DNA of 64,000 nucleotides, from NCBI RefSeq assembly GCF_043290135.1, contig NC_134707.1, forward strand, positions 75,326,508-75,390,507, read 5' to 3'. This document shows positions 20,649-30,790 of the stretch, one piece after another (within the stretch, counting starts at the first letter, position 1; each line of letters opens with the position of its first letter). The DNA comes from Rhipicephalus microplus. Its lineage: Eukaryota; Arthropoda; Arachnida; Ixodida; Ixodidae. The translations under genes and the position numbers were made by a program. Below the pieces are notes generated by a model. The model had not been told where the DNA came from. It searched no databases and saw only the letters and a list, made by a program, of their open reading frames with translations.

Positions 20649-21782
20649 CTGGAGAAAGATATTCGGATTCTTGGCTTGCGGAAATTCGGTAGTGGACAAA
20701 ATGAGCCTTATAGTGGTGGTTCTAACTGCTATTCTGCTGCGTCACAGGTGGTCTATCTCTGGTGCAGAACTTCAGTATTTTCTCGTATTTCAGCTCCAAT
20801 TTATATAGCATAGAGAGACTATATACTATTTTGATGATGATGATGATGATGATGATAACGATGGTGTTGAATATGGCCTGAAAGCAACTTTTTCTTCTTC
20901 TCTAGTGACACTAGGAATTGTCAACACCTGCACCGCATGGTCTTTTTAATTTTCTTAAACTACTTTTTTGCCGTAACAATTTTAGTAGGGAATCGAGAAA
21001 ATTTATGAAAGAGTTGCTACTAAACATAGTCACATAAGCAGCTTCCTAATATTATGAACAAGGGTTATTACAAAAATGAGCAGATCCCACACACAGTGGG
21101 TATCGATAATATGTGAAGCACGAATAAGGAATAGTGACATGTTACTTCAAAATCATCCCAACGTTACGAGGCAGGCGGACGTAGTAGACAGTAAACATAT
21201 ATAGATATGTTAGGTGCATTCACGTATCCAAATCAGATGCAAGTGTGTTCTATATAGCTGCGTAACTACAGCATCACTAACGTTAGCGATACCAGCATCA
21301 GCAGTGGTAGGTTGCAAAATATACCGTACTTGACTCCCATGTCATAATTATTATGTTTGCGCCTGGCATTTGGGTTAATTCTCTATTCAAGTCACGTTAT
21401 ACCAAATTTTATGCAGGTGAAGCTAGCAAAACGGCTGTCAGCGCACTATGAGCATAGCATGTAATCGTGTTTTACATAGCAGGCATGCCATGATTGTCAT
21501 GTTTGGACGTGTCATAAAGCTTTAACTTTATTCTTTGGAGGCGCAGCTCAAGAGTTCTTTACAAATTTGTGCACGTATTATAGTATGAATTTTGATGCTC
21601 TTTGTGCTAGTTACACCGCCGAACCCTCTTCTAAAGTGCGTATTTAGAAACATGTCGCTGTGGTAAATGTCAAATAGATATATTTATCACGTTTGCTGAC
21701 AGTACTTTAATGCTGTAACGATAATATAAACCGCATAGTCCGAGCAGAAATATTTCATATGGGTACTTCTGATAACGAGAAC
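20649..21782 (+). repeat. 1.1-kb direct duplication, copy 2
   Basis: Partner of 18438-19577. It contains an expanded GATGAT run near 20835-20860 relative to copy 1 and a one-base deletion that breaks the small ORF seen in copy 1. The similarity stops abruptly after GATAACGAGAA. Confidence 0.85.
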
Positions 21783-22102
21783 GACGCAAAGACAGTGTCT
21801 CCAATGACCGCATAAAGCTGGCTTTCTTCGACACTGACGCCGTCCTCGAAGACTACAAGCCATCTGGGAAAAGCATACAAACGCGCTTCGCAATAGCAGA
21901 ACCTACAACCTGCTCATACGGTTCGCTCCTTCACGCATGGGCTACCTCGTTAGAGGCGGGACCCTACGGCAAGCCGTTGGCGTCTCGGAGAAGACGAAGA
22001 AGTTGCGCTGCAGCTGCTTCCCCTGTTCAAGCCAGCACGAGAGAAAAAGACGCCATCAAGAGCGACAGCGTCTGTGCACGTCCATGCCAGAGCAGAGATA
22101 AA
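21779..22102 (+). other. Unassigned open reading stretch, about 108 codons
   Basis: Open from 21779 to a TAA at 22100-22102 without an early ATG. It includes LAFFDTDAVLEDYKPSG and an Arg-rich run ASRRRRRS. An AATAAA at about 22101 follows the stop, and at 22150-22275 comes C/T-rich sequence resembling the 3' UTR of the I-type LINE at 2.3 kb (AGCTAACCTCTTTACCTCTCT here, GTTAACCTCCCTGCCTTTCC there). It may be the end of a LINE ORF or a chance frame. It has no recognised domain. Confidence 0.25.
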
Positions 22103-22347
22103 TAAAATATGTGAAAAACCAAACGCCACACGTCTTCCTACATATACACTCACCCCGCTATCTTACCATTGTCTATAATTACTCCTTTTCTTCCTATTTT
22201 CCCTCACTGTAGAGAAACAGGCTATAGCAGGCTATCGCTCCAGCTAACCTCTTTACCTCTCTGTAAATAAACCTGTCCATCTCTCTCTCTGTATATAAAA
22301 CTTTTCTTCTTGGGCGTAATGAAAATGGTGCAATTTAAAAGACACAC

Positions 22348-22422
22348 CTTTGCCCTCGATATTGCCCTTTTCGTAGCAGCCGATGTAAACATCGTGGCCA
22401 ATAAAGTCTGGACCATTGTAAT
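22348..22422 (-). other. Candidate 75-bp internal exon
   Basis: On the minus strand CTTTTTAG precedes the segment and GTGTGT follows it, giving acceptor and donor. The middle frame (2 + 24 codons + 1 base) is open and reads YNGPDFIGHDVYIGCYEKGN onward. Phase is 1 at both sides, as for the candidate exon at 29929-30033. Amino-acid composition is protein-like, but the exon is very short and no family is recognised. Speculative. Confidence 0.2.
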
Positions 22423-22429
22423 CTAAAAA

Positions 22430-23851
22430 GTCTATATCAATTTGTTGCAAGGAGTTTCAGCATTTATTTTTCAGTCAGGTGCTTTCCTGTCAATAATAGT
22501 TTGGTGCGACTCAATCAGGCGCACTCAGTTTAAACGACTGCTTTCCAAAATTTTCAATACACTCTGTGCTCAACTAATGATTATCAATTCATTGAACACC
22601 CTTTAATGAAGATGTTAAAGATACTGGGTAAAAAATAAACCAGGAGAACCTCAAAAAATCGCGATTGCTCCGGGCTTTGACAAACAGGCCGATATGTTTT
22701 GTTTTTTTGAAATAGAAATTTTAAGCTCACCTTGTTACAGACGCGGGACATGAAGCGTTATCTTGCGGAGATTAGGTAATATAGTTCTCTCCATGCGACA
22801 AACTTATTTTGAAGGCAAATATATTTGCTGCAGAATTAGCTGTGCTTTCTTAATTCAATGGCCTCAAATGAGGTAACCGTGACTAGTCAGGGTATGGGTA
22901 GCTTATAGATGGCACACCTTTTTCGTAGGAAACACACTACAAAGGAAGTGCCACTTTGTTGCATAGAATTTGTTTATGAACAACGAGAGGAAAACTTGAT
23001 CATCAATTTAAACATTATTTGCAAATCTTAGAACTGGTAGTGCTCCACAAAAAAAAATGCCACTTTCTCCAAATTGACCTTGTGCTTTTGTAAGAGAACT
23101 GATGATTTTGCCGATTCGAAAATGCAAGCCAGCTAGGCAACAGATCACAAAATAAAGATGTCCTTCCTCTAAAAAACTATTTAGTGGTTATACCAATTCA
23201 TTACGCAGTTTAAAATTTTATTTTCATGCCAGACTGTATGTCACTCAATACATGCATACAATTGTTGGTGGGTGATCTTAACAAAAATCTGTAATACCCC
23301 TACAAGTGTTTGTAGCACCGCAAAATCGCTCTGTTATAACATGCGGAAAATTTCGCAATAAAGCTTTACTTAAAATATTATTGCGGAAAACTTGCTCCTT
23401 GCATCAACTTTTCGACACAGCAAAGTGCTATTGAGCTCTTGACAAACGCGAAGGGAACGCCATGCCTAAGAATATGATAGGATATGAGAGTTTCATGTCA
23501 CAGTATTTCGTTTCATTTCAATCTAGGCGTTTTGACGAAGCACGAGTGGGTAAAAGTGATTTTTCAAGGGATAATGTTCAACAAATTGAATTAAAGGCGT
23601 CGTGTGCACGATTTCTTTTCTTCTTTTTTTGTTCGAGATGAGTATTTACTTATTTATTTATTTATTTATTGGCAGGGAAGACTATGCCAGGTGTAGTTCT
23701 TTCAATATTTTTATGTACGCAACCTATTCCATTGTGTGGCAAACTATTCTCTCACGCACCTCATGCCCGAATGTCGAATAATCCCAGTATATTTAGATTT
23801 TCTTGGATCGGGAAAGGTAAATATAATCGTTGGGCGAACGCGATCACCAAC
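22430..23851. other. AT-rich spacer
   Basis: About 1.4 kb with no convincing gene. It includes a TTTA/TTAT run at about 23648-23672. Open frames are short and lack motifs. Confidence 0.45.
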
Positions 23852-23863
23852 AAATACGTCTTC

Positions 23864-24107
23864 GCCCCACCGCGGTGGTCTAGTGGCTAAGGTACTCAGC
23901 TGCTGACCCGCAGGTCGGGGGATCGAATGCCGGCTGCGACGGCTGCATTTCCGATAGAGGCGGGAATGTTGTAGGCCCGTGTGCTCAGAATTGGGTGCAC
24001 GTTAATAAACCACAGGTGGTTGAAATTTCCGGAGCTCTCCACTAAGGGGTCTCTCATAATCATATGGTGGTTTTGAGATGTTAAACCCCACATATGAATC
24101 AATCAAG
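23864..24107 (+). mobile_element. tRNA-derived SINE (Ruka-like), copy 2
   Basis: Full-length plus-strand copy with A box TGGTCTAGTGG (23876-23886), a diverged B box GGATCGAATGC, the usual body and an ATCAATCA tail. It is flanked by a 12-bp target duplication with one mismatch: AAATACGTCTTC at 23852-23863 and AAATACGTATTC at 24108-24119. Confidence 0.93.
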
Positions 24108-24250
24108 AAATACGTATTCCAAAAAGTATTCAATTAATAAAGAGTTGCGCTTTTCGCGGACACGCAGCAGGTTTCTTTCCAGTGACAACTAATATTATTA
24201 TGATAATAATATTACCAATTATGTTATTACAAGTATTATTCATATTACAT

Positions 24251-24380
24251 TAGGTTTTGAATACCCAAACGACGATATGATTGAGAGACACGTCGTTGTG
24301 ATGAGTTGCAGAAATTTTGATTCTTTGGAGTTCTTTAACGTGCACTGACATTTCCCTGTACACGGGCTTCTACCACCGCA
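24251..24380 (-). mobile_element. tRNA-derived SINE, copy 3 (degraded fragment)
   Basis: Minus-strand fragment without the tRNA-like head. Recognisable blocks are GATATGATTGAGAGACA, GAGTTCTTTAACGTGCAC and ACACGGGCTTCTACCACC in the same order as in intact copies. It is preceded by an ATTATT-rich low-complexity run (24190-24250). Confidence 0.75.
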
Positions 24381-24519
24381 ATAACAGGATGAACTTCAAG
24401 CATATTCCATACATAGAAATGAAGAGTCTTCTGAGCAGCAGCGTTTTACTCGGAGCAATCGAGTGATCATGCCAGAAACTTTCAAGTACATGTTTTTTCA
24501 ATGGGAAGCATTGATGGAC

Positions 24520-25430
24520 TCACATGAAGATGCTTGCACAGGCGTACGTGTGGTGGCCTTTCATCGAAAAAGAAGTAGAATATACCGTTTGAAATTGTAA
24601 AGTCTGCCAAAGCACTCGTTAAGCATAGTGACTAGCTCCGGAAACTCTCTGAAACGTCTAGGAAGAGATTCACGCCTACTAAAAGGTAAAAATTGTGTAA
24701 ATATACTCGTTCTTGTCGATTTGTACTATAAGGAGTTTGAAGTGTTCGTCATGTCATCGATGACAGTGTGAGAACGTGCGAATGGAATGAAAACAACTAA
24801 TCAGCTGAATATTTCTTCGTTGGAAAATCGAGTGTACGTAAAGGTTGCACATGGTTATATGGTGTAATGGCAAGAAGGTACTGTTCAGAAAGTTGTCAGC
24901 TTAGTCACGTACATGCAAGAGGGCATAAGTTTACGGCCCACAGTTTACCGCGAATGACTTTAGAGAGTTCATTATGTGCAGAGCTATTGGCGTGCTACAA
25001 TAACTCCTTATGATGCAGGTTAATGCAAACTATACGACAAAAACCATGGCAAGAACGACCAAGAAGCAGGTTCTGAGTGATTTAAAAGCTGAAGTTAAAA
25101 GTACAGTACAAGAACGTGTCACCAAATTTCTTTTTTTTTATAGGAACACTCCACACTGGATGACTTAACGGGTGCCTGCTGAAGTTTGCCTTACATGTCT
25201 GACCCAAACTACCCTGTCTGTTCTTGAATTAAGTTTGGTAGGAGACAGGACAAAGCATCTGAAACAAGACATGGAGCGACAGAATGTGCAACAAATGATC
25301 AGTTCAATATTCCTTTGTCGGATATGAAGAGTACATGAAGATCACACATGGTGAGACAGCGTAATGGTAAGAAGGTACTGCTCAGCAAGTTGTTAGCGCA
25401 GTCACGTACTTGCAAGAGGGCTTAAGACCA
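24520..25430 (+). pseudogene. Scrambled Gypsy integrase relic
   Basis: Plus-strand fragments of a Gypsy integrase of the K02A2.6-like type. 24535-24620 encodes AYVWWPFIEKEVEYTV and CKVCQS (zinc-binding module). 24700-24775 encodes VLVDLYYKEFEVFVMSSMT (first Asp). 24932-25000 encodes YGPQFTANDFREF (second-Asp region). 25117-25195 encodes VTKFLFFYRNTPHWMT (late core). A C-terminal segment with WQEGTVQKVVSLVTYMQEG-like sequence occurs twice, at 24796-24935, in the middle of the core, and at 25288-25425, in its proper place. Many stops. It is an old, rearranged fossil with no LTRs visible. Confidence 0.72.
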
Positions 25431-25784
25431 CACATATGGACAATAAATCATAATACCTTCAACAGCTGCGTGAAGTTGTAAAAGTAAACTCAATCAATGG
25501 AAAGGCATTAACACAATTGAAGTGGCACAATGTTTGTTCATACAAGAGAGGAATAAACAAATAAAAGATTATTGTGATATTATTTTGTTTATCAAAAGAT
25601 TATTATGACTATAGATTGAACACATAAGCCCTAAAAAGTGCAGTTGACCTCTTTTTCAGGTAAAACATGCTAATGAAAATGGCTCGTGGAAAGAGACAGA
25701 AATTTCGACATTAGACAGTTGTAGGGGCGATGCTTCCTGTGGTCTAGGGATAGTCCATCGCTCCGGTGTAGCCAGCACAGTATG

Positions 25785-25787
25785 TTC

Positions 25788-25861
<74 letters not shown>

Positions 25862-25962
25862 GGACGGACGGACGGACGGATGGATGAACGAATGAATGAA
25901 TGAAGGACAGACGGACGGATGCTTCTCCCCATTCATCAGCGTTCACTCCGTGCATATGTTGT
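25785..25962 (+). repeat. Satellite-bearing repeat, copy 3
   Basis: (CAGA)n at 25790-25860, then CGGA and ATGA units, then the conserved right flank CCCATTCATCAGCGTTCA and GTGCATATGTTGT at 25929-25962. The leader part seen in other copies is missing. Confidence 0.78.
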
Positions 25963-26045
25963 AATTTTCTCACGTACGCACGATCATTGTGCTCATGGTA
26001 ATATTGCGGGTCAGAAGCCCGTAGGCGTAGTAACCGAAGGTTGTG

Positions 26046-26381
26046 ATGTTTCGTTGGTCATGCAGGGATCTGATAAGCGTGCAGGCTTTGCTGGCTCTTG
26101 CGGAGTTATCCCACAAAATCATGATGTTGTACGGGAGTGGTCTGAAAGATGGTGGTTGCCAAAACTGGCGATGCGAGTGCGTGTCAGCGGTGCCAACTGG
26201 ACCTGCACTTTTTCGAGAGATCGAATGTTATTGGCCTTGTTTCGCGAGCTGCTGCAGAGCATCCTTTTCGTCACTCTTCAAGATAGCGCGAGAATGCCAT
26301 AAACTTGGAGGAAATGACGGGAAAATGGCTGAGTGTGCTAATCAGCTTGGTAGTAGTTGCCAAATGAGGATTGAATTATAA
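26046..26381 (+). CDS. Candidate secreted cysteine-rich peptide, 111 aa
   Basis: An intact frame from ATG 26046 to TAA 26379-26381. Residues 8-22 (RDLISVQALLALAEL) resemble a signal-peptide core. The remaining about 75 residues contain ten cysteines with spacing C-x4-C-x-C-x15-C-x3-C-x3-CC-x13-C-x12-C-x7-C, including ECYWPCFASCC and a C-terminal GKMAECANQLGSSC. Such density is unusual for a chance frame and the layout resembles small tick salivary peptides, though I cannot name the family. An AATAAA lies at 26493, about 110 bp after the stop. No introns are evident, so it could be a single-exon gene, a retrocopy or a decayed gene whose frame survives by chance. A second frame (to 26302) overlaps it and looks less protein-like. 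Confidence 0.42.
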   Translation: MFRWSCRDLISVQALLALAELSHKIMMLYGSGLKDGGCQNWRCECVSAVPTGPALFREIECYWPCFASCCRASFSSLFKIARECHKLGGNDGKMAECANQLGSSCQMRIEL

Positions 26382-26499
26382 TGCATTACCACGATGTACT
26401 CATTGCGTTCAAAAGAAGCTTCCGCTCTCTTGAAATGGTGCAGGAATCCAGCCACCACTTTACATTGCATGCACCATTGGAAAATGCTTATTAATAAAT

Positions 26500-26907
26500 A
26501 ATACTAGTACATTATTTAATTGTAATTTAAATGATATTTTAATATAATAATGTAATAATTTTTAACAATATTCTTCGTATCTGAATTCTGTTTAAAAGAA
26601 AAATATTCTGTGGTATTTCGCGTGAATTGTGAAGTGTAACAGCTGACAACATATAATCTAGACTGGCTGCTAGTGCAAAACTTCTCCAGTTCTGGCACAT
26701 CTACTTCATCAAATAATGAACCCGGTATAAGCACTGACGTAGTTCTGTGGTAGTACACCCAGTCCCATTGTTTTCAGTATGCGTAAGCGTTATACATTTC
26801 TGCACTATCATAATCTTCCTCATTTCTTGAAGCCCACCAAACAGGCTAGGATCAATATATCTTCCTGTCAGCTTTGTCTTGGTTTTCTGTATTCTAAATG
26901 TTTTCAT
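26500..26907. other. AT-rich spacer
   Basis: AT-rich sequence with no recognised frame, just upstream of SINE copy 4. Confidence 0.4.
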
Positions 26908-27141
26908 CTTGATTGACATAGAGTGGTTACGTCCCAAACCAACATATGAATATGAGAGATGCCGTGTTGGAGGACTTCAAAAATTTCAGCAACCTGGTGT
27001 TTTTTAAAGTGCACTTAAATGTGAGCACACAGGCCCGAACCATTTTTGCCTCCATCTTAAATGCAGCCACCGCTGCCGAGATTGAATCTCGCGGCCTGCG
27101 GGCTGGCAGCCGAGTAATTTAGCCACTGGACCTCCACGGCT
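26908..27141 (-). mobile_element. tRNA-derived SINE, copy 4
   Basis: Near full-length minus-strand copy with a GATTGACA tail relic, the central TTTTTTAAAGTGCACTTAAA block and a tRNA-like head whose B box reads GAGATTCAATCTCGG on the minus strand (diverged). It ends at the GCCACTGGACCTCCACGGC head. Clearly older than copies 2 and 7. Confidence 0.88.
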
Positions 27142-27544
27142 GGAAAAAATTAGCAACTTCGCATGACTTATTCATCATTCGTGAAATGTAGTCAATTTAT
27201 TTCGTCCTACTTTTAGTGATCAGTGAATATGATGATGTTTCGGGATCGAAATAATTTGTGATCAGACCTCATAATGCTGTTCAAATGTTAGTCAGATGTT
27301 CATTCTCCTCTATGAAAACTGACTGGTTAAACTTAGATTGCACGAAAGCCAACTAAAAGCTTATAGCCCTTACACCAAATGAACCGCGAGAATTAAACAC
27401 ATGGACACAAGGGGAGACACAGACAAGTGCTGACTAGCAACCTAATGTCTATTTCACATGAAAGAAAAAATAAACAAGATATTACACAGAATATGGAAAA
27501 TTATCAGAAAACATAACGCATGAAAAGTTGATCACACACGCACT

Positions 27545-28262
27545 TGTTAAAAAGATAATTCTTTTGTTGATAAACAGACATATGCCGTGATGATTGATAA
27601 GGAACCTCCTCGCGCGATATGGGCATCTTCAATTATTTGGCGTGTGTGCTGGTCTAGATGTCTGCCGATAATTGTAGTTTCTTCCAACGGGGGAGGGAGG
27701 AGAGAACGAAGTGTCACCACCATAAGAGTGTCAATAATAGGCCAAAAAACCTTCTCTAGCACTGTTCACATTATTGTTCTCACGAAGGTGGTCATTCCCC
27801 TAGGTCGCGGGATCAAATTCCGGCTGCGGCGGGTTCATTTCTGATGGAGGTGGAAATGCTGTAGGCCCATGTGCTCAGGTTTAGGTGCCCGTTAAAGAAC
27901 CATAGGTGGTCAAAATTTCTAGAGCCCTCCACTACAGTGCCTCTCATAATCATATGGTGGTTTTAGGACGTTAAATCCTACATATCATCAACAAGGTGGT
28001 CATTCAGACGCCTTCCTATTTGGCCTGGATCTACATGTCATCTGCATGAAAGTAGAATACGATAGATGACATTGTTAGTGAATTCCACGTATTTTTTACG
28101 ATGCTTGCTAGCGCACTATCGCTTATTTTGCTTAACAGGACCGGAGACACGCGAAAGATATGACAGTTTGTGAAGTTTCAAAAAAACCACCTAAACACAA
28201 CAGTGTCACTCTATTTTCTTGAGACGATGTCATCTGTAATGCTTGCAAGGTAAAACTGACAC
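27545..28262 (-). pseudogene. Penelope-like element C-terminus with GIY-YIG endonuclease, minus arm
   Basis: Read on the minus strand, the RT-to-endonuclease linker leads to KKYVEFTNNVIYRILLSC and QIGRRLNDHL, the region around the GIY-YIG core. A SINE interrupts it at 27798-27992. The C-terminus then reads LEETTIIGRHLDQHTRQIIE and ends near STKELSF, a typical Penelope-like tail (family ends in ..KE..FL). Stops and shifts are present. GIY-YIG nicking would supply the primer for reverse transcription. The RT itself is not in this arm. Confidence 0.8.
27798..27992 (+). mobile_element. 5'-truncated SINE inserted in the Penelope relic, copy 5
   Basis: Begins within the tRNA-like head at CTAGGTCGCGGGATC and runs through the body to CATATCATC. 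It is bounded by a perfect 13-bp target duplication, AAGGTGGTCATTC (27785-27797 and 27993-28005). This duplicated sequence is itself Penelope coding sequence (minus strand, at the LNDHL position), which proves insertion into the element. Confidence 0.94.
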
Positions 28263-28800
28263 CTTCTTTCATCAATCAGCTTCCACGTTTGCCTGCTGAT
28301 AATTTTCCTCGCAGTTTTTGTTTATCCAGTAAATTGTTTAAGCTTGAAAATATGCTGGTTTTGGGACGGTAAACCCTACATATCAATTAATCAAATTGTT
28401 TCATCTACTAACGTGGGCAGTTTCATCTACTGACGTGGGCAGCTTCATCTACTGACGTGGGCAGTTTCATCTACTGACGTGGCTCGAAGCAACAGGTTAC
28501 CTGAAAAAACTGCTCATGTCAGTAGCTGAAACAGTCTACAAGAAAAGAAAAACTACGCGCCAAATATTCAGCATGCAGATGTGGAAGCGTAAATTTCGAT
28601 TGCCACTTTCTTGAATCGATGAGCTTCTTGATCTGCCTGATGATCATTTCTCCGGCAGTTCTTTTTTCTCCTGTAGATTGTTTCAGCTACTGACGTCAGC
28701 AGTTTTACGCTACTGACGTGACCAGTTTCAGGCACTCACGTGGCTTGAAGCACAAGGTTATCCAAAAAAACTGGTTACCTCAGTAGCTGAAACATTCTAC
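28263..28800. repeat. Alternating-orientation Penelope core with 22-bp minisatellite
   Basis: The same Penelope-derived unit (motif GCCTGCTGATAATTTTCC at 28290) appears as minus at 28265-28330, plus at about 28535-28600, minus at about 28605-28685, and plus again from 28803. Between the first two lie about four tandem 22-bp units (TTTCATCTACTGACGTGGGC, 28400-28485). Their reverse complement follows (CATGTCAGTAGCTGAAAC at 28515). A similar inverted pair sits at about 28680-28795. The stretch can fold into two large hairpins. Confidence 0.75.
28349..28394 (+). mobile_element. SINE 3' end fragment, copy 6
   Basis: 46 bp matching the last part of the SINE (GGTTTTGGGACGGTAAACCC ... CATATCAATTAATC). 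It is flanked by AAATTGTTT at 28331-28339 and 28393-28401, consistent with a severely 5'-truncated insertion into the Penelope array; about 9 bp of non-SINE sequence lies between the left duplicate and the fragment. Confidence 0.75.
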
Positions 28801-28802
28801 GA

Positions 28803-29365
28803 GAAAAAATACTGCAGGGAAATTGATCAGCAGGCAAAACGTGGAAGTTGATCAATGCAAAAAGTTCTCAGTCATATCTTACATGCATAACGTATCACAT
28901 CGCTTCAAGAAAATAGGGGAACAATGTGGCTTTCAAGTGTTTTTTTTCGGCCCCTATTATACTCTCATATCATTCGAGTGTCACCTGAGCTGAAAAGAAT
29001 AAACGCCAGTGCACTATCAAGCATCGGAAAAAACAGGTATAATGCACTAACGATGTCATTTATCAATGCAGAGGACCATATGTACGCCAAACAGGAAGGT
29101 GTCTGAAAGACCGCCTTTGTGATCACAACAATAATGTGCACAATGCTTGAAAAATGCTAGGGATAGTTTTTTGGCCATTTATTGCCGCTCTGGCGTTTGC
29201 ACCCCCCTGCTTGAGGAAACCACAATCATCTGCAGAAATTAGGTGCAGCGCACATGAGCAATCATTCAGGCCGCCCATATTGAGCAGGAGGGTTCATGAC
29301 GCATGAGCATAGTATCTGTCTGCCTAAGAACGAAAGAATCTTTTTTTTGGAAGAGCGTGATGATC
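28803..29365 (+). pseudogene. Penelope-like element C-terminus with GIY-YIG endonuclease, plus arm
   Basis: Inverted counterpart of 27545-28262. The plus strand encodes the linker (HRFKKIG-like, then a FFSAPIILSYHSSVT-like segment), the endonuclease core PYVRQTGRCLKDRLCDHNNN (29072-29135) and the C-terminal LLEETTIICRN ... IIQAAHIEQEGS stretch ending in SKNERIFFLEE near 29360. Frameshifts and stops separate the blocks. Similarity to the minus arm is high enough to align the whole length by eye. Confidence 0.8.
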
Positions 29366-29928
29366 ATATTGTCTTGCTTTACATTTGTTCATATTTTTTA
29401 AGTTTGTTGAAGTTATTTTCGTGTTTATTCTGTAAATATTCTTTTTTCGTACGGAACAAAAATTCAATTGCTAGTCAGAGCTTGTCTGCGTGTCTTGTTG
29501 TGTTCCCGTATAGAATTCGCACTGTTGGTTCTTCATAATGCTAAACAAACTAGCCGAAAGCTTTACTTTGTTAAGGTATGGTCCTTGTTTCATATAAGAA
29601 TTTAACCTTACAATAAGGACACGTTCCACTCGTATCAAGTAGTTCATAGTAAGTAGACCATAGTAAGCGGTTCATGTCGTCCATTCATGTCATCCAACAC
29701 ATTTCGCGCATATCTGCCAAAATTGTGTGAGAAGTCACATCACTCTTGTGCTTTGAAATTTAACAGATACTTTAATGACATAAATTAATGGGTCCTCACA
29801 GGCTTGAACCTATAATTTACAATAACACTAAGCCACATATGCCAACTCCTCCTGATATTTTATAAAGTTTCTACTATGGTTGACCTCCTTTCAGGCTCAG
29901 ATCACTAAGGAATGCAGGAAACACTTAC
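29366..29928. other. Spacer with no recognised feature
   Basis: AT-rich, with no family-like frame and no tandem structure. Confidence 0.4.
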
Positions 29929-30033
29929 TGCAAATGCACTTGCATATGCCTCCCGGAATATGGCACTCTGGGCGCTGACCAGGGGGGCAAGTTGGAGGTG
30001 TCTTACCACTGCATGGATGTTTGCCAAATGGAA
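29929..30033 (-). other. Candidate 105-bp exon of a cysteine-rich secreted peptide
   Basis: On the minus strand the segment is preceded by CTTGATTTCCAG (acceptor with short pyrimidine tract) and followed by GTAAGT, a full-consensus donor. The middle frame (2 + 34 codons + 1) is open and reads PFGKHPCSGKTPPTCPPGQR, then a segment ending CKCIC: six cysteines in 34 residues. Phase 1 at both ends makes it a symmetric exon. This resembles exons of small tick salivary peptides, but no family is assigned and I found no convincing neighbouring exons. Confidence 0.45.
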
Positions 30034-30790
30034 CTGGAAATCAAGATGTCAGTTAGGAAACGCCTTCAATTAGAATAAGCTACAATATTCGGTTATTAAG
30101 AAAATTGCAGCTATACACTTCAGACATAATTGACGATACAGCAATATCACAGGATTAGGAAGAAAGAGACATGAACTATCAGAGCTTGAACGAGTTCAAG
30201 TGTTGTGTTCAGTTTTTAAATCAAAAGCTGTTATAAGAGCACAAGGCGCACGTGTGCCGTATATGTCCGCTGCGGGGACCCATTATTGCTATCACAACAA
30301 ATATGAAAACAAAACTTCGTAAATGCAAAAACACAAAAGACTCAGTTGGATTTGAATCCAATGTTTCATTCAAAGGAACAACCACCAAGTACCAACCAGC
30401 CATCACAGACTACGAATGGAGTTGCAAGTGGACCGTTCAAAGCCCAGTAACATAACAAAAGCTTGAGGTATAATTTCTCATCGTCGGTGACAGATTAAAA
30501 ATTTCACATTATCTTCTACAAATGTGTATGGAGTACCACTATTCTCCGAGTAATAACGGAAGATGGCACAGTTAATGCCTGCCTGAAACACGAAAATTCT
30601 TATGGTTTATGGCGTTGTGAGTATCTTGCCAGCGTGCTTGTAGCAGTCACTTAAACAGTGTTTTAAAGTGCTCTGAAAGACCGCTCTTTGGGCTTCTGCT
30701 GTGACTGTGTGGCGCTTTCCGCGCACACCTTGCGGTTTATGTGTAAAACACGAGCTGAAATTTCATTTCTATTGTGTCAACATAACAATC

